In this document: piece after piece, positions 33,092 to 41,507 of the stretch
Layout: each line of letters starts with the position of its first letter
How positions within the stretch are numbered: the first letter of the stretch is position 1
NCBI RefSeq assembly: GCF_023227905.1
Contig: NZ_JALOCF010000029.1
Span: forward strand, 1-53,270
Origin: Methylobacter sp.
Lineage (GTDB): Bacteria > Pseudomonadota > Gammaproteobacteria > Methylococcales > Methylomonadaceae
Direction of reading: 5' to 3'
Length of the DNA stretch: 53,270 bases
Translations under genes and position numbers: made by a program
Notes under the pieces: generated by a model
What the model saw: the letters and a program-made list of their open reading frames with translations, nothing else
The model's database searches: none
Told to the model about the DNA's origin: nothing

Positions 33092-35611
33092 ATGAGCGCA
33101 CAGAATTTTTTACCGCCAATACCGCAACCTCCACATGATCCCACATCATGGTTGTTGAATGCACGGGCGGGCTGGCACGAAGCCAAACTGACTCATAAAG
33201 AGAATATAGTCATTGGTCAGTCGCTGGCGCTCGAACTGCTCCCGGACAATAGCCGTTCGCTGACAGAATCTAGCGGTAGCTTTGGCGGACTGACAGTTCC
33301 GGCTAATGTAGCCTTGGGACCTGATGGCAGCATCTATCTGCTGGATACAGAAACACTGGCGTTGAAACGATTCGATCCCTGCGAGTGCGTGTTCAAAACC
33401 GTTCCCTGCTTCGGAGGAGAAGGTAGCGGAGTTCGCCAGCTTCGTAACCCGCATGGCATCGGTATCTGTTCCGGTAATCTCTTCATTTGTGATACCGGCA
33501 ACCACCGCTTAAGCGTCTTTTCACTGCATGGATTGGTGCTGAGAGGTCATTGGGATCCTTCGCCCGATTCAAACCTCGCTAATCTTTGGGAACCTTGCGG
33601 TATTGCATTCGATAGTCGGGGTAGAGTCTTTGTAAGCGATGGCGCTAACGGCTGCATCCATCGGTTTAGCCCGACAGGACGATGGGAAACCTATCTGTCC
33701 GGTTTCGGTAAAGTTATCGGGTATGACCTCCGCTTGATGTCTGTTGCTGCGGTTGATGGTCTAGTAAGCGAGGGCAGTAATTTGGTAATAGTTGCCCTCA
33801 TCGATGCTAACTTGCATATTCGTATCTTCGACGCCAGCGGCAAAAAAGTTGTTGATAAGGCAGAAAATGAACTAGTTAATGGTGAAACGCTGACAGCTCT
33901 CAAGAAGCGGTTAAATTCCGTCCCTGACGAATCAGGCTTATCAAAGAAAGATAAGCAAAAAATCATCGGAGATGCGACGTCAATCACAGGTTATACACAA
34001 TTGATCTATCTCACCATCGATTGCCGAGACCGGTTGTATGTCATAGCCGAGGGTGTAGAGCACAACCTCCACATAGTGGATACGGATGGTAAGGCGATAG
34101 AAACAACGGATCGTCTAGAGGCGCTTATGCTTCTGTTTCCGCCTCTAACCTTTGTAGTGGACCCGGCAGGGAACCTGCACCTTGGCTCACTCTGCGTCAA
34201 TAAGGAAATCCAAAAGGAAAGCTGTGAATCGGGGATGTCACACCCCATGCCTGAGCACGGCATCTTTGATTTGCACGGCGACTTGGTGACATCCTTAACA
34301 GTTCCCGCACTTCCAGCTTATTACAAACAGGGTTTTTACTACAGTCAAGCATTGGACAGCGAGCTGTACCGATGTCAGTGGCACCGCATTCTCCTCCGAG
34401 GTGAGGTTCCTCCAGGAACTCATATCGAGATTTCGACCTATACGGCGGAGGCCTTATTCCCAAACGACGATCAGGTGCAAAACCTGCCCGAGGACGCATG
34501 GGAAACAAAGCGAATCGCTAACGAGATGCCAGACGGCGAGTGGGACTGCCTGATTCGTAACGGTGGTGGGCGCTACTTATGGCTACGGCTGGAATTCAGA
34601 GGCAACGGGAAAGTTACGCCCATCCTAGAAAGCATTGTGATCGAGTTTCCGCGCATCAGTCTGCGCCGTTATCTCCCTGCCGTGTTCGGTATGGAGCCCG
34701 TTAGTGCCGATTTCACGGATCGGTTTCTTAGCCTTTTCGATACCAGCTTCCGAAGCATCGAAGAAACAGTCGACAATCAGGCACGCTATTTCGACCCGCT
34801 CTCGGCACCCATCGAGCGAGATCCGAAGACCGGAACGGATTTTCTCTCTTGGCTGGCGTCATGGATCGGTTTCTCCCTTGACCGAAATTGGCCGGAAGCC
34901 AAACGTCGCCAGTTCCTGAAACGAGCGGGAAAACTCTACGATCTGCGCGGGACGCGCCTGGGGCTTTGGCGACAACTGCTGTTATTGCTGGATATGGAAC
35001 CCGACCAGAATTGTTGTCCTGGCGATCAGCCGAAACTCCGCTGTCGTCCAGCACCCACTAATTGTCCACCGGATATAAAGCCCCTTTGCGCCTGGCAGCC
35101 GCCGCCACTGATATTGGAACACTACCAATTGCGCCGCTGGCTGTTCTTAGGGGCTGGGCGACTGGGTGATCAAGCCGTGCTATGGGGCAAACGTGTTGTC
35201 AACCGTTCGCAACTGAATGAAGGGGCGCAGGTAGGGCATTCGCAACTGACAACGACCCAAGATCCCTATCGCGATCCGTTTCACGTCTACGCCCATAAGT
35301 TTACGGTGTTTGTTCCTGCCTGCTATGGTCAGTCGGAGCAGCAGCGCAAGGCCCTGGAGAATCTGCTTAAAGCGGAGAGTCCGGCCCATACTCATTACCA
35401 GCTGGAATTTGTGGAGCCGCGCTTTCGTATCGGTTTCCAATCCATGATCGGATTCGATGCCGTTATCGGCCGGTTGCCACAAGGCGTCACATTGAATGAA
35501 ACACCTTTGGGACCAGCGTCAGTGCTGGGTTTACCTCCCCATAAACAGGGTGGACCATCTCTAGAGATCGGTAAAGAAGCCCGCATTGGCACTACGACTA
35601 TTTTGACTTAG
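33092..35611 (+). CDS. tail protein with N-terminal NHL propeller and tail-protein-I domain (Pvc12-like)
   Basis: An 839-residue fusion. Residues about 60-400 are NHL/beta-propeller repeats (VPANVALGPDGSIYLLDTET, NPHGIGICSGNLFICDTGNHRLSVF, EPCGIAFDSRGRVFVSDGANG). Residues about 510-680 are a phage tail-protein-I-type domain (LRRYLPAVFGMEP..., FLSWLASWIGFSLDRNWPEAKRRQFLKRAGKLYDLRGTR in sequence), which joins wedge to fibre. The last 160 residues are beta-rich (VYAHKFTVFVPACYG, IGFDAVIGRLPQG). The ATG at 33092 is chosen because GAGG lies 7 bases upstream; a GTG at 33080 overlaps the previous gene. The propeller may face outward and bind targets or other baseplate parts. Confidence 0.85.
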   Translation: MSAQNFLPPIPQPPHDPTSWLLNARAGWHEAKLTHKENIVIGQSLALELLPDNSRSLTESSGSFGGLTVPANVALGPDGSIYLLDTETLALKRFDPCECVFKTVPCFGGEGSGVRQLRNPHGIGICSGNLFICDTGNHRLSVFSLHGLVLRGHWDPSPDSNLANLWEPCGIAFDSRGRVFVSDGANGCIHRFSPTGRWETYLSGFGKVIGYDLRLMSVAAVDGLVSEGSNLVIVALIDANLHIRIFDASGKKVVDKAENELVNGETLTALKKRLNSVPDESGLSKKDKQKIIGDATSITGYTQLIYLTIDCRDRLYVIAEGVEHNLHIVDTDGKAIETTDRLEALMLLFPPLTFVVDPAGNLHLGSLCVNKEIQKESCESGMSHPMPEHGIFDLHGDLVTSLTVPALPAYYKQGFYYSQALDSELYRCQWHRILLRGEVPPGTHIEISTYTAEALFPNDDQVQNLPEDAWETKRIANEMPDGEWDCLIRNGGGRYLWLRLEFRGNGKVTPILESIVIEFPRISLRRYLPAVFGMEPVSADFTDRFLSLFDTSFRSIEETVDNQARYFDPLSAPIERDPKTGTDFLSWLASWIGFSLDRNWPEAKRRQFLKRAGKLYDLRGTRLGLWRQLLLLLDMEPDQNCCPGDQPKLRCRPAPTNCPPDIKPLCAWQPPPLILEHYQLRRWLFLGAGRLGDQAVLWGKRVVNRSQLNEGAQVGHSQLTTTQDPYRDPFHVYAHKFTVFVPACYGQSEQQRKALENLLKAESPAHTHYQLEFVEPRFRIGFQSMIGFDAVIGRLPQGVTLNETPLGPASVLGLPPHKQGGPSLEIGKEARIGTTTILT

Positions 35612-35637
35612 AAATATTTGGAGAAGGAGAGGCCGGA

Positions 35638-37146
35638 ATGACGCACCACAAACATAATGATGACGCCCAGGGACTCTGCCCAGCGTGCGAGATCGGGCCG
35701 TTTATCCGTAACAACTACTTTACCGGAAAGCTGATGCTGGAGCGGGACTTTACCGATGAGCAGCGCTATTTCATCGAGAAGATGCGTCATCATCACCAGC
35801 GACTGCATGGCTGGGGAGTGGTCTGCGGCCTAAAAGTCAAACAACATACAAATCCGGCATGTCGAGATCGCTTTATCTGCATCGAGCCGGGAACGGCCAT
35901 CGACTGTTGTGGACACGAGATCGTGGTACGTGAGAAAGAATGTATCGATATCACCCAATTGCCTTCTATCAAAGCACTTATTGATAAGAGAGATAATAAT
36001 CCTCATACCCTTCAGGTTTGCCTGCGTTATCGGGAATGTCCAACTGAAGAGATACCGGTTTTATATGACGAATGCGGTTGCAATGACACAAGATGCGCAC
36101 CGAATCGCATTCTGGAGTCCTATGATGTCGATGTGATTGTAATCTCCCCAGCATCGGATACGCCCTCTGATAATACGAACGACCAGAATGATGCCGTCGA
36201 AACTGATGACAAAGAGCATAAACAGGCTTGCGAAGAGATTCTCTGGTTTCATCTGGACGGATGTCCGCAATGTGACACGTCGCATTGCGTCGTACTGGCG
36301 ACTATCGAAAATTACCATGTGAGCGACAAGATCGAGGATAAGACTGTTCCGCCATCAGCGCTTGCTGGATTTGCCTTTATAGACAATCGCAAAGGGCGGC
36401 AACTGTTGCCGAATACCCAGGTTTTACTAGAACTGATCAAGTGCCTAATGCAGCAAGGGCTGGGCGGGACAGGAACGTCAGGCCCAACGGGGGCACAGGG
36501 GGATCGAGGACCTAAAGGAGAAACGGGTGAAAAAGGAGAGGCCGGCCCACCTGGACCGGGCTTGGAGGAGAATCTGGTACGCATCAATGCGCTCAGTTGG
36601 ATGCACAACATGGACAATGAGTTTTTGCCTGTACAGCTAGGGAATCAGGAGCGCAGGGGCAGGGGAATCGTTATTGGATTTACGGATTTCGTTAAGGTAC
36701 GAGGCATAGATGCGGATCACGTATTTCAGCTCCTTGTGGAAACGGTTCAAGAAAGCGGCATTGGAAAATTCTTGCGGTGTCGCTGCCCGGTTCGAGGAAA
36801 AGTCATCCCCGTGGATTATACCGATAATGGATCTGGTCTCATTAATTTTGCTGAAGAAGATTATTCCAAGCAGCTTCCCACTGGTGAGACCATTGCGAAG
36901 GGCATTGCTTTTGTTCTTGATAGTGAGACTTGGGGAGCTGTTATAGATAGGAGCGGAAATGACCTTATAAGCCCCAAATTTTGGGTTATTCTACGAGGAG
37001 ATTTCGTATTGTCGTCCAAAGATGGTCGAGCCATTGACGCAGAATTCGTTAGAGCTGAGCTTCCGACTGGAGATCGACCCCAAGGTAGCAAGCATGGCAT
37101 CCAGGGAGGCACGTTCGAAAGCTGGTTCTCCTTGGCGAGACGTTAG
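35638..37146 (+). CDS. docking-domain protein with collagen-like segment
   Basis: A 502-residue protein whose N-terminal region (about 15-110) shares a domain with the next two genes: F-x-G-x-L-x-x-x-D-F..., then LHGWGVVCGLKV and a strand region ending AIDCCGHEIVV. It is Cys-rich (CPACE, CGCND, CPQCDTSHC), perhaps binding metal. Residues 282-308 are nine Gly-X-Y triplets of collagen type. The C-terminal 190 residues are a beta-rich domain with no known match. The ATG has GGAGA upstream. Position after the tail-protein-I gene suggests a baseplate-attached fibre or collar; this is inference. Confidence 0.75.
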   Translation: MTHHKHNDDAQGLCPACEIGPFIRNNYFTGKLMLERDFTDEQRYFIEKMRHHHQRLHGWGVVCGLKVKQHTNPACRDRFICIEPGTAIDCCGHEIVVREKECIDITQLPSIKALIDKRDNNPHTLQVCLRYRECPTEEIPVLYDECGCNDTRCAPNRILESYDVDVIVISPASDTPSDNTNDQNDAVETDDKEHKQACEEILWFHLDGCPQCDTSHCVVLATIENYHVSDKIEDKTVPPSALAGFAFIDNRKGRQLLPNTQVLLELIKCLMQQGLGGTGTSGPTGAQGDRGPKGETGEKGEAGPPGPGLEENLVRINALSWMHNMDNEFLPVQLGNQERRGRGIVIGFTDFVKVRGIDADHVFQLLVETVQESGIGKFLRCRCPVRGKVIPVDYTDNGSGLINFAEEDYSKQLPTGETIAKGIAFVLDSETWGAVIDRSGNDLISPKFWVILRGDFVLSSKDGRAIDAEFVRAELPTGDRPQGSKHGIQGGTFESWFSLARR

Positions 37147-37273
37147 GTAGGAGCCTCGCAGATATGGCAGTCCGCAGGGCAAGGTTAGGCAAGACCGATA
37201 AAACGCAACCATTCAGGATATAGCATCGTCCATAGATCTAGAACGGCAATGAATTAGTAACTGGAGATAACTC
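37147..37273. other. 127-base gap inside the eCIS operon
   Basis: The largest gap in the structural gene run. No convincing promoter or terminator hairpin was seen; a TGGCA at 37166 has no GC at the right distance for a sigma-54 promoter. Confidence 0.4.
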
Positions 37274-39007
37274 ATGAGTGAACGTCGACCTTTTAGTCAT
37301 GAATACGCCAAAGCAGTAAAAACTGCTGGGGCGAGCGATGATCCATGCACATGCAAGTCCGTGCCCGAGTGCCCCGAATGCGGCGGTCTCGAATGTTTGT
37401 GCCGGCCCCGTTTCTTTGCTGGACAGTTACTGACCGAGGAAGATCTGAACCGTCTGGAACACTATATCGTCGAGAAGAACAAGCTGCACAACCGTTACCT
37501 GCACGGAACAGGCGTCGTCTGCGGGCTGGAGGTGGTCTGCCACCCTTGTCCGGATCGCGTCACCGTACGTACCGGTTACGCATTGAGCCCCTGCGGGGAA
37601 GATATTGCGGTATGCCAGGATACCGTCGTGAATGTCTGCGAGCTTATACAAAAATGTAGGCCCACAGCCCATACCCAAGAGTGTGGTCCTTTCCATAATA
37701 CTGGTGATGAGGATTGTCAAGATTTAGTAGAGGACTGGATTCTTGCGATCTGTTACGACGAAAAGCCTTCACGCGGCATTACGGCGCTTCGCGGTAGCAG
37801 TGGGGCCGCCTGTTGCTCACGCTGTAACTGCGGTGGTTCCTCCGCATGTGGTTGCAGTTGTCATAGCCAAGGGAACGTCGGCAAGAAAAACAGCACTGGA
37901 TGCCACTCAACCCAGCGCAATCCGCCACCGCAGTGCGAGCCGACGGTCATCTGTGAGGGTTACTCGTTTGTCGCTTATAAAGCATCGCCGGCAAATCCCA
38001 TCAATGACAGAGATGATCAATCTAAAGGTGAATGGACTAGACGCTACAATAAGTGCAGGTCGACTTTGACGGCAATCCTTTCATCAATTAAGCAGGAGGC
38101 AAACAACCAGGAAAAGTATGCTTGGTTTCAGGAGTTCAAAGCTGCGCTGCTGGATTTTTTCGCGGAATACCCAACTTACGACTGTAGTTATCTGGAGAAG
38201 CTCAATCAAATTACCCTAGAACCGCCTGTCCAAAGTAGGCAGAATAACTGGGGACAAGCTTTTAGTTTCTCCGCGTTACGCATAACAGCTCTCGCCGCTG
38301 AATATTGGGTTCATTGTTTCTGCTCCACGTTGCTTCCACCATGCCCGCCGCCAGTGGAGTGCAATTGTGTCCCCCTAGCGACAGTCAAGGTGCGCAGACC
38401 CGGTTGCCATATTCTGGAAGTCTGTAATTGGGGGCCTCGTCGCTTGGTGCTTACTTTTCCGAATTTACAGTATTGGCTATCTCCTTTAGGCTCTCAGGAA
38501 ACTTTGAGTGCCGCCATTGTGAAACTGTGCTGCGCTCCGTTCCCAGAAAGGCGTATAAAGATACCGGAGTCCAGGGTGGCCGATTTAACCCACAATATTC
38601 CAAGGCGTGTTGCTCTCAACGAAATCCCTAAAAACCCATTCGCCACGTTCCTTTCACAGACGTGGTTGAACAAAGACAGGACCATAGATGCCCAAACCCT
38701 AATGCTTGCCGTACTAGGTTTCACAGGCGCGGACAATCAACCGTTGGCCAACAAATTCGAATTCGACAATGCGTTGCCGTTCCTGTTGATGAATCAAGTC
38801 GTAAGACCAACGCTCGAAGGCATTCTGCCGACCGAATGGACCGAACTGATGAAGGTATTGGCTGATCGAAAAGCCAAGAGTTGTACAGAACCGGTGGTTA
38901 ACAAAGATGAAAATGAACTTGCCGTTCTTCGAGAGATGGTAGAGAAATTGAATAGTAAAGTGGAAATTCATGAAGCGGAGATAGCAAAACTGCAAAAAAA
39001 CAAGTAA
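37274..39007 (+). CDS. docking-domain protein, Cys-rich with C-terminal coiled coil
   Basis: A 577-residue paralogue of its neighbours at the N-terminus: CLCRPRFFAGQLLTEEDL, then LHGTGVVCGLEVVCHPC and GYALSPCGEDIAV (about 40-115). A Cys cluster at about 177-200 (ACCSRCNCGGSSACGCSC) follows and may bind metal or lock the fold with disulfides. The last 50 residues form a heptad coiled coil (ELAVLREMVEKLNSKVEIHEAEIAKLQ), a trimerisation-type end. GGAGA precedes the ATG. No enzymatic motif was seen. It is likely a structural appendage of the particle. Confidence 0.75.
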   Translation: MSERRPFSHEYAKAVKTAGASDDPCTCKSVPECPECGGLECLCRPRFFAGQLLTEEDLNRLEHYIVEKNKLHNRYLHGTGVVCGLEVVCHPCPDRVTVRTGYALSPCGEDIAVCQDTVVNVCELIQKCRPTAHTQECGPFHNTGDEDCQDLVEDWILAICYDEKPSRGITALRGSSGAACCSRCNCGGSSACGCSCHSQGNVGKKNSTGCHSTQRNPPPQCEPTVICEGYSFVAYKASPANPINDRDDQSKGEWTRRYNKCRSTLTAILSSIKQEANNQEKYAWFQEFKAALLDFFAEYPTYDCSYLEKLNQITLEPPVQSRQNNWGQAFSFSALRITALAAEYWVHCFCSTLLPPCPPPVECNCVPLATVKVRRPGCHILEVCNWGPRRLVLTFPNLQYWLSPLGSQETLSAAIVKLCCAPFPERRIKIPESRVADLTHNIPRRVALNEIPKNPFATFLSQTWLNKDRTIDAQTLMLAVLGFTGADNQPLANKFEFDNALPFLLMNQVVRPTLEGILPTEWTELMKVLADRKAKSCTEPVVNKDENELAVLREMVEKLNSKVEIHEAEIAKLQKNK

Positions 39008-39018
39008 CAGGAGGCTTT

Positions 39019-41271
39019 ATGTCATCCAGCCAGAACCAACGTCCCCGATTTTTTCAAGGCCAATATCTCGGCGCTGAAGATCTTTCGGCAGCGGTTGATT
39101 ACAGCCGTATCCAAATGGCCCGGCATACGCTTGGAGCCCATAGCTGGGGTATTGCTACTGGTCTTCAAATCAAGGAGAAAAAACTGGCAGGAGACCAGAT
39201 TGAAATTTATGTAATGCCCGGCTATGCCTGGGACGGCTTCGGACGTCCAATCACTTTACTTGCGCCGTATAAAATACCTACAGAGCTTTTTAAATCCTAC
39301 GTCTTTGACGCCGCGACTGATAATGGCACACCTGAAGGGCGTCTTATCAAGGTCTGGTTGCGCTATGATGAATCACTCACCCAGAACGCCCGGCCAGGCT
39401 TTGAAGTGTGCGATATAGAAGGCCAGAACTCCCGCGTTCAGGAAGCCTTTCGGGTGGAAGTAGGAGAACGGAGTAACCATATAGATCAGCACGATCACAT
39501 CATGGTAGCGGGCAATTCTATTGATGCCCAGGAAGTGATACAGAAGTTTGATTCCCCAGGCCTAGCTCCACCTGTCTCCCTCTTTGACGAATCCGTTCCC
39601 TATCAAGATCTGCCTGAAAGTGATGCCAAGGTGCGTTGGCTGATTCCTCTGGGATGTGTCCGCTGGAAGCCGAATCCAAATTTGAACCAGTCTGGCAATT
39701 TCGTTAAACGAAGCGATGATGACCTGAAAGCAAGCCGCAAAATTAGACGATATATTGGTGTGGTGGCGGAGTCTATTCAAGCTGCTGATGGCATTTTGCG
39801 AATGCGCGATCGTACCAAAGATTATTCTGACGTGCAGTCTGACGATCTCGTTTGGGTCGAGGGCAAATTACGTGTAGACGGTGATGCCAGGCTGTTCGGA
39901 AGCAAACTGGATTTTCTACATAAGGACGGGCAGGATTTTAATGTCCCGTTGAGAGTTCAGCGCGCAGGTGATCCAGGGCTTGGCAATCGTGCGCTGCAAG
40001 TCATTATTGGTCCCGATACGCAAACCAATAACCGCTTTGCAGTGGGACCATTGAAAGCAGGCGATGGCACTGTGGATGAGAAGTTCGTCGTGCTAAGCGG
40101 TGGGAATGTTGGAATCGGCACCACTGTTCCACGAAGCAGACTTCAGATTAAGAATCTAACGACAATTGATGAGGGTAAGACAGCGCAAGGAGCCTGGGCA
40201 AACTTTGGCTCTAATGCTTACTATGATAGTGCATGGAAACGCATTGATAGTACGAAAGCAGGCGTCAATCTACATATGAATGCGGATGATGGTGCGGGTC
40301 AAGAATTTCGCTTTCTGAGGGTTGAGACGACTGGTTCACAAAGAAACATTGCGGTGGTCGGAACAAATTTGAGCTATTTTGAAAGTAAGGTTGGCATCGG
40401 GACGGCAGCACCGGCCGCGAAGCTAGAGGTTGCTGGAGATGTCGCACTGGAAAAAATTGCTGTAGGTGCTGCTCGCGCGCTTCCGCAAGGAGCCACCTTG
40501 CTGTGGAACGACGGCACCTGGCTGCGACTGAACCAGAATCTCGATTTTTCGAAACCTATCTTAGGAGTCCATACACCCGGATTGTTCGCATCCGGCTCAC
40601 TGAACGTGGGCGGTGCTGGAAATTGGGGCGATCCAGGGGCAGGAAACGTCTGGATTACAGGCAACGTAGGTATTGGTACGACGGTTCCGGCCACAAAGCT
40701 CCACATCCTCGGCAACCGAATTCGTCTTGAGAATTCCAACAAGCATGTTGATATTAGAGCCGATGGCTCATCCGTGGATTTACACTCGGAGACGAATCAT
40801 CTCTACGTCCGCAGTAGTGGACCCGGCGGCAACAACAACGTCATTATTAATCCTTTCGCTACAGACGGCAATGTTGGCATTGGCACCGAGGCGCCAACCG
40901 AAAAGCTGCACCTGATAGGAAATTTGCTCATCTCAGAGAAAGCTTATATGCCGGGCGGGGGCACGTGGACTGCCCCCTCTGACGAGCGACTAAAGAAAAA
41001 TATCGAGCCCTTAGCCAATGCCTTGAACAAACTGTTACAACTCCGAGGCGTTCGTTTTGAATGGCAAGAGCCGGAAAAGATGGGAAATCTAGTAGGGCCA
41101 CAGCTTGGGCTAATCGCACAGGAAGTGGAGAAGGTCTTCCCTGAATGGATTAGTACCGGGCCGGAAGGATACAAAGAACTTACAATTCGAGGGTTCGAGG
41201 CGCTTACCATCGAAGCGTTACGCGAACTCAAAAAAGACATTGAGAATTTGCGCCAGAAACGGGAAAAATGA
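39019..41271 (+). CDS. tail fibre with S74 intramolecular chaperone (Pvc13-like)
   Basis: A 750-residue fibre. It starts with the docking-type domain shared with the two genes before it (RPRFFQGQYLGAEDL, then GAHSWGIATGLQI, GYAWDGFGRPI; about 8-90). The shaft has four GxVGIGT-x-x-P repeats (about residues 370, 458, 552 and 620), typical of trimeric beta-helical fibres. The C-terminal ~95 residues are a Peptidase_S74 chaperone: SDERLKKNIEPL holds the Ser and Lys of the self-cleavage dyad, followed by the helical end (LIAQEVEKVFPEW, LTIEALRELKKDI). The fibre should trimerise, then release the chaperone. It is the most likely target-binding fibre. GGAGG precedes the ATG. Confidence 0.9.
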   Translation: MSSSQNQRPRFFQGQYLGAEDLSAAVDYSRIQMARHTLGAHSWGIATGLQIKEKKLAGDQIEIYVMPGYAWDGFGRPITLLAPYKIPTELFKSYVFDAATDNGTPEGRLIKVWLRYDESLTQNARPGFEVCDIEGQNSRVQEAFRVEVGERSNHIDQHDHIMVAGNSIDAQEVIQKFDSPGLAPPVSLFDESVPYQDLPESDAKVRWLIPLGCVRWKPNPNLNQSGNFVKRSDDDLKASRKIRRYIGVVAESIQAADGILRMRDRTKDYSDVQSDDLVWVEGKLRVDGDARLFGSKLDFLHKDGQDFNVPLRVQRAGDPGLGNRALQVIIGPDTQTNNRFAVGPLKAGDGTVDEKFVVLSGGNVGIGTTVPRSRLQIKNLTTIDEGKTAQGAWANFGSNAYYDSAWKRIDSTKAGVNLHMNADDGAGQEFRFLRVETTGSQRNIAVVGTNLSYFESKVGIGTAAPAAKLEVAGDVALEKIAVGAARALPQGATLLWNDGTWLRLNQNLDFSKPILGVHTPGLFASGSLNVGGAGNWGDPGAGNVWITGNVGIGTTVPATKLHILGNRIRLENSNKHVDIRADGSSVDLHSETNHLYVRSSGPGGNNNVIINPFATDGNVGIGTEAPTEKLHLIGNLLISEKAYMPGGGTWTAPSDERLKKNIEPLANALNKLLQLRGVRFEWQEPEKMGNLVGPQLGLIAQEVEKVFPEWISTGPEGYKELTIRGFEALTIEALRELKKDIENLRQKREK

Positions 41272-41453
41272 TGAAAGAACAACTATTGCAACGACTTGAT
41301 GAACTCAGATCGGAATTCGAAGCCGGCCAGAAAATGCTTGCTGGACTGGAGACGCAACAGATTCACATGAAGAGTTCTTTATTGCGTATCAGCGGCGCGA
41401 TCCAGGTGCTGGAAGAATTTCTAGGTCAGTCACCACCTGAAGATCAGCCGTAA
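41268..41453 (+). CDS. small coiled-coil protein
   Basis: A 61-residue protein, almost all one amphipathic helix with heptads (LLQRLDELRSEFEAG, LETQQIHMKSSLLRISGAIQVLEEFL). It overlaps the fibre stop by four bases (ATGATG), so it is translationally coupled to the fibre. Its role is not known; a fibre assembly chaperone or connector is possible. Confidence 0.65.
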   Translation: MMKEQLLQRLDELRSEFEAGQKMLAGLETQQIHMKSSLLRISGAIQVLEEFLGQSPPEDQP

Positions 41454-41507
41454 ACTATTGTTGAGCACGAAAAATAAGAGCAGTGGCAACAGAATAGGGT
41501 TACGAGG

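Noticed and set aside
37166..37182. TGGCA-type match in the gap between the docking-domain genes
   Set aside because: The GC dinucleotide is one base too far for a sigma-54 promoter.
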